A model generated the notes under the pieces. It made no database searches. It was not told the origin of the DNA and worked only from the letters and a program-made list of their open reading frames with translations. Positions 37,665-40,503 of a stretch of 40,503 nucleotides of DNA are shown here, piece after piece. The position numbers and the translations under genes were made by a program. Source of the DNA: Bacteroides sp. (GTDB lineage: Bacteria; Bacteroidota; Bacteroidia; Bacteroidales; SM23-62); NCBI GenBank assembly GCA_011053095.1, contig DRHS01000127.1, positions 91,035 through 131,537 of the forward strand. Reading direction: 5' to 3'. Position 1 is the first letter of the stretch. Each line of letters starts with the position of its first letter.

Positions 37665-39035
37665 TTGTGGCACAATGTAGTGATATGGGATACATCTATA
37701 TGGAATAGGAGCGCAAAATGTCAACCGGAGCAAGAAATGATAAACGAGAACGTTCGTGCTTTGAAAAAAAAGAGCAAAATGAGAAAAAATACGAATACAC
37801 TTCTGGATAGAGATCCTCTTACCAGCATGCTTCATGCTGCGACGAAAGATGATCTGATTGGACTTATCAAGGAGTTAATTGGAAACGATCTATCAGTACG
37901 TAGAATATGTATCGATCATTTAAAACGAAAAGTCACAGTAAGCTCATCGATACATCATTCCGCAGAATCGTCTGCTGCACTCAGCTTATGGCACGAAATA
38001 GAGCCTGAATTATCAGAACTTGATGAATATGGAGGTGGTGATTATAGGACAGAGGACAATGTAGGAGATGGCTTGTATCAACTGTATGAAACGTTGCAGG
38101 ATATCACATTAACTGAGGAAGATAGGGACGAATTACTCAATGACGTGTTCTCGTATATTGAAAGTGGCAATGCGGGAATGGATGATAGCTTATATGACAT
38201 CACGTACGCCACATGTAAAAATGACGATCATTTACGAGAATTAGCGGAACGCTTTGAAGACCTCAACCAAGATTGGCCTATAGACCATGCACGACGTATA
38301 TACAGAAGAATAGGGGATCATAAAAAGTATCTTGAACTCCGTTCACGAAAAATGCGGTATGGTTTGGATTATTATGATTTAGTGTCCTTTTATTGGGACA
38401 TTGGAGAACACGAGAAAGCCATTGATATCGCTCAAAAGGGGATGAAACTGGCTGAAGGGAGAATGGATGAACTGAGAATGTTTTTGGCGGAAAAAGCAAA
38501 GGAAGCCGGAAATCGTGAAACATATCTTGAGTATTATTTCGATCAGAAAACACATCCCCTGACGTTATCTTCGTATCAAGAATTGGAACAAGAATGCCGA
38601 CAAGAAGAATGGGAACGGTACGAACCTAAGCTTGTTGAGATGCTGAAGAAGAACTTCAATATTCAGGCTGTGAAAATTCATATGCACCGACAGGAATATG
38701 ATACAGCTCTTCAGTATTTCAAAGAACCACCTCGAATTCCATATTATGGTTCATATGAGGTGTTCACTGTCGCAGAAGAACTTGAGATCCAATACCCACG
38801 GCAAATCCTTGAGTTTTATAAGTCATCGATTGGGAATCTTAACGTATCAGCATCCAGAAAAGTCTACTCCCAAAATGCTGTAGCGGTCGCACGGGTTCGG
38901 CGAGTTCTTGTGGATGTGATGAAAAAAACAGATGTATGGAAAAAATTCGCAAAACCAATAAAATTTTACAATACGAAGAGACCTGCGTTTCAGGATGAGT
39001 TCGCACGCGTGATTCCTGACTGGAAGAGCTTATAG
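37665..39035 (+). CDS. Large TPR/helical-repeat-like protein of unknown function (start may be internal)
   Basis: 456 aa; 'YLELRSRKMRYGLDYYDLVSFYWDIGEHEKAIDIAQKGMKLAEGRMDELRMFLAEKAKEAGNRETYLEYYFDQ'. Confidence 0.65.
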   Translation: MWHNVVIWDTSIWNRSAKCQPEQEMINENVRALKKKSKMRKNTNTLLDRDPLTSMLHAATKDDLIGLIKELIGNDLSVRRICIDHLKRKVTVSSSIHHSAESSAALSLWHEIEPELSELDEYGGGDYRTEDNVGDGLYQLYETLQDITLTEEDRDELLNDVFSYIESGNAGMDDSLYDITYATCKNDDHLRELAERFEDLNQDWPIDHARRIYRRIGDHKKYLELRSRKMRYGLDYYDLVSFYWDIGEHEKAIDIAQKGMKLAEGRMDELRMFLAEKAKEAGNRETYLEYYFDQKTHPLTLSSYQELEQECRQEEWERYEPKLVEMLKKNFNIQAVKIHMHRQEYDTALQYFKEPPRIPYYGSYEVFTVAEELEIQYPRQILEFYKSSIGNLNVSASRKVYSQNAVAVARVRRVLVDVMKKTDVWKKFAKPIKFYNTKRPAFQDEFARVIPDWKSL

Positions 39036-39264
39036 CATGTGAGCAATCGACCATTAGTCGTGCCTGTACCATCCTCGTGACAAGATAAACAGAACATCCG
39101 TTGGTTTGGTTGAACATGGTGTTCTTCCTGAAGAAGGAGAACGTTACAAAGTACACACAGCGCAATAGTATGGCCAAGAAAATAGGTGGTGTTTACCAGA
39201 AAAGCGCTAACAAAGTGCTGCAAATGACCGAAACCACGCACGGCTGCTTCAGTATACTACTCCC

Positions 39265-39344
39265 TCATAACGGTTTGGAGGTTTATCAAAGTTAGCTGCC
39301 CGCCGTCAGGGCACGGTTTTGGCTTCTGAGTATAGGCGTTATCA
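39265..39344 (+). other. Doubtful/degenerate attC-like site
   Basis: TCATAAC ... TATAGGCGTTATCA immediately followed by an ATG; inner arms pair poorly. Confidence 0.3.
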
Positions 39345-39620
39345 ATGAATAAAATGAGTAACCACGAATTAATATACCAAACACTACACGAAATTTACCA
39401 AAAACACAGACGGCATTATCGTGAAAATAGTGATTCAAAACAAATGTGCAGCATGTGGTCAACTGATGACCCACCTGATATTATTGAGGGCACTGTGCCG
39501 TTTGTTGATATCGAGACTGCTTTTGGTATTACCATAGATGATGATGAAGCATTGAATCTCTATGACATGGTCTTAGAAGATGCGGCTTTAAGGATCATGG
39601 AATTACAGAAAGAAGAGTGA
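39345..39620 (+). CDS. 91-aa hypothetical cassette protein
   Basis: Acidic ORF, start abuts a GTTATCA core and stop lies in the attC6 R'' box. Confidence 0.55.
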   Translation: MNKMSNHELIYQTLHEIYQKHRRHYRENSDSKQMCSMWSTDDPPDIIEGTVPFVDIETAFGITIDDDEALNLYDMVLEDAALRIMELQKEE

Positions 39621-39750
39621 TAACAAGCCGCTAAACTCTGACCACAAAATATCGGAGGTATTATAGAGGTATATATTCCGCTCCAAATTTATCAATAAAT
39701 CAAAGATCACTGCCATGCTGTTTTGTGGCAGGTTAGCTCTACCGTAATAT
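39618..39750 (+). other. attC6 recombination site (long) with altered R' core (GTAATAT)
   Basis: AAGAGTGATAAC complements GTTATCACTCTT at 37647; L'' CTAAACTCTGACCACAAAA / L' TTTTGTGGCAGGTTAG; R' GTAATAT instead of GTTxxxx. Confidence 0.75.
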
Positions 39751-39828
39751 GAACCAATATCTAAACGTCTTTGATTTACACATAGAATACTATATCTTTG
39801 TGTGTAGAAAAGGTAAAATATATCACAC

Positions 39829-40029
39829 ATGGCCACAAATTTAGCTATAGATGATTGGCTTATAGAAGAAGCAAAGTTGGTCGGTAAACACCGGACCAAA
39901 AAAGGAGCTGTAACTGAGGCCTTAATGGAATACATCCATCGCAGGAAGCAATCTGAGATCCTGCGGATTTTCCATTCAATTGATTATGATCAAGACTACG
40001 ATTACAAAAAGCAGCGAGCTGTTAAATGA
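39829..40029 (+). CDS. VapB-like antitoxin
   Basis: 'MATNLAIDDWLIEEAKLVGKHRTKKGAVTEALMEYIHRRKQ'. Confidence 0.85.
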   Translation: MATNLAIDDWLIEEAKLVGKHRTKKGAVTEALMEYIHRRKQSEILRIFHSIDYDQDYDYKKQRAVK

Positions 40030-40503
40030 AAGTCATAGTCGATACCAGTGTATGGTCCTTAGCGTTGAGGAGAAGTAAAGACGTTGAAGACAAACATGTT
40101 GAAGAACTTGAGGAGCTTATAAAAGAGGTCCGTGCTCAACTCATTGGTCCTGTTCGTCAAGAGCTTCTCAATGGAATCAAATCAGAAAAACAATATAGAG
40201 TTCTTAAAAAGCATCTTAGGGCATTCAAGGATCTCGCTATGGAAACAGAAGATTACGAATTGGCGGCCGAGTATTTTAACACAGCTCGGAAAAATGGCAT
40301 CCAGGGTTCGAATACGGATTTCTTATTGTGTGCTATCTCTACTCGCCATCGGATGCCTATCTTTACTACTGATAAGATTTCAGTCCATTACCAGGATAAA
40401 TATCCGGACCTGGCAGAGTTCATCTCGGAGCATGGCTGGGAGACGCTGGGCGTATATGATGCAGCACCGGTGGAACATCACAAAAGATTACGAACCACCA
40501 ACA
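40026..40503 (+). CDS. VapC-like PIN-domain toxin (runs off the right edge)
   Basis: Hand translation MKVIVDTSVWSLALRRSKD...GPVRQELLNGI...GSNTDFLLCAISTRHRMPIFTTD; ATGA overlap with antitoxin; no stop before window end. Confidence 0.88.
   Translation, partial: MKVIVDTSVWSLALRRSKDVEDKHVEELEELIKEVRAQLIGPVRQELLNGIKSEKQYRVLKKHLRAFKDLAMETEDYELAAEYFNTARKNGIQGSNTDFLLCAISTRHRMPIFTTDKISVHYQDKYPDLAEFISEHGWETLGVYDAAPVEHHKRLRTTN

Larger units (their letters stand above)
31832..40503 (+). mobile_element. Integron gene-cassette array (no integrase in window; CALIN-like), continuing past the right edge
   Basis: Six attC-like sites; each cassette's 5' boundary GTTN.. is the reverse complement (8-12 nt) of the R'' box of the attC at its own 3' end; small same-strand cassettes, mostly TA modules. 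Confidence 0.9.

Noticed and set aside
31832-40503. CRISPR-like repeated spacing
   Set aside because: Spacing is 0.6-2.1 kb, repeats are imperfect palindromes with ORFs between; no short regular spacers or cas genes.

Overview
The window is a Bacteroidetes-type chromosomal segment with four parts. (1) ~0-6.7 kb: a compact phage-derived element (HK97-like capsid gene, RusA-like resolvase, replication-initiator-like gene, HTH genes, divergent XRE repressor) next to a TA-like pair and a truncated SIR2-like ORF, ending at a degenerate tRNA-like 3' fragment. (2) ~6.7-18.2 kb: ordinary genes, including a six-gene minus-strand operon (GH88, TIM-barrel isomerase, Gfo/Idh/MocA, SDR, WD40, tartrate-DH-like) convergent with a DASS transporter. 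(3) ~18.6-31.3 kb: FecI/FecR/TonB receptor/DUF4249, lipoproteins, sulfatase, MacB-like ABC transporter, typA. (4) ~31.83 kb to the right edge: an integron gene-cassette array with no integrase in the window. It has six attC-like sites (one split by an IS1182-family insertion with a 4-bp CCGT duplication) plus one doubtful site. Each cassette's first bases (GTT...) are the exact reverse complement, over 8-12 nt, of the R'' box of the attC at that cassette's own end. That is the signature of site-specific cassette insertion and fixes the boundaries. The cassettes carry ParDE-like, RelE/ParE-like and VapBC toxin-antitoxin modules, a small-ORF plus nucleotidyltransferase pair, two lipoproteins and a large TPR-like protein. 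All calls come from reading the sequence; no database search was run.
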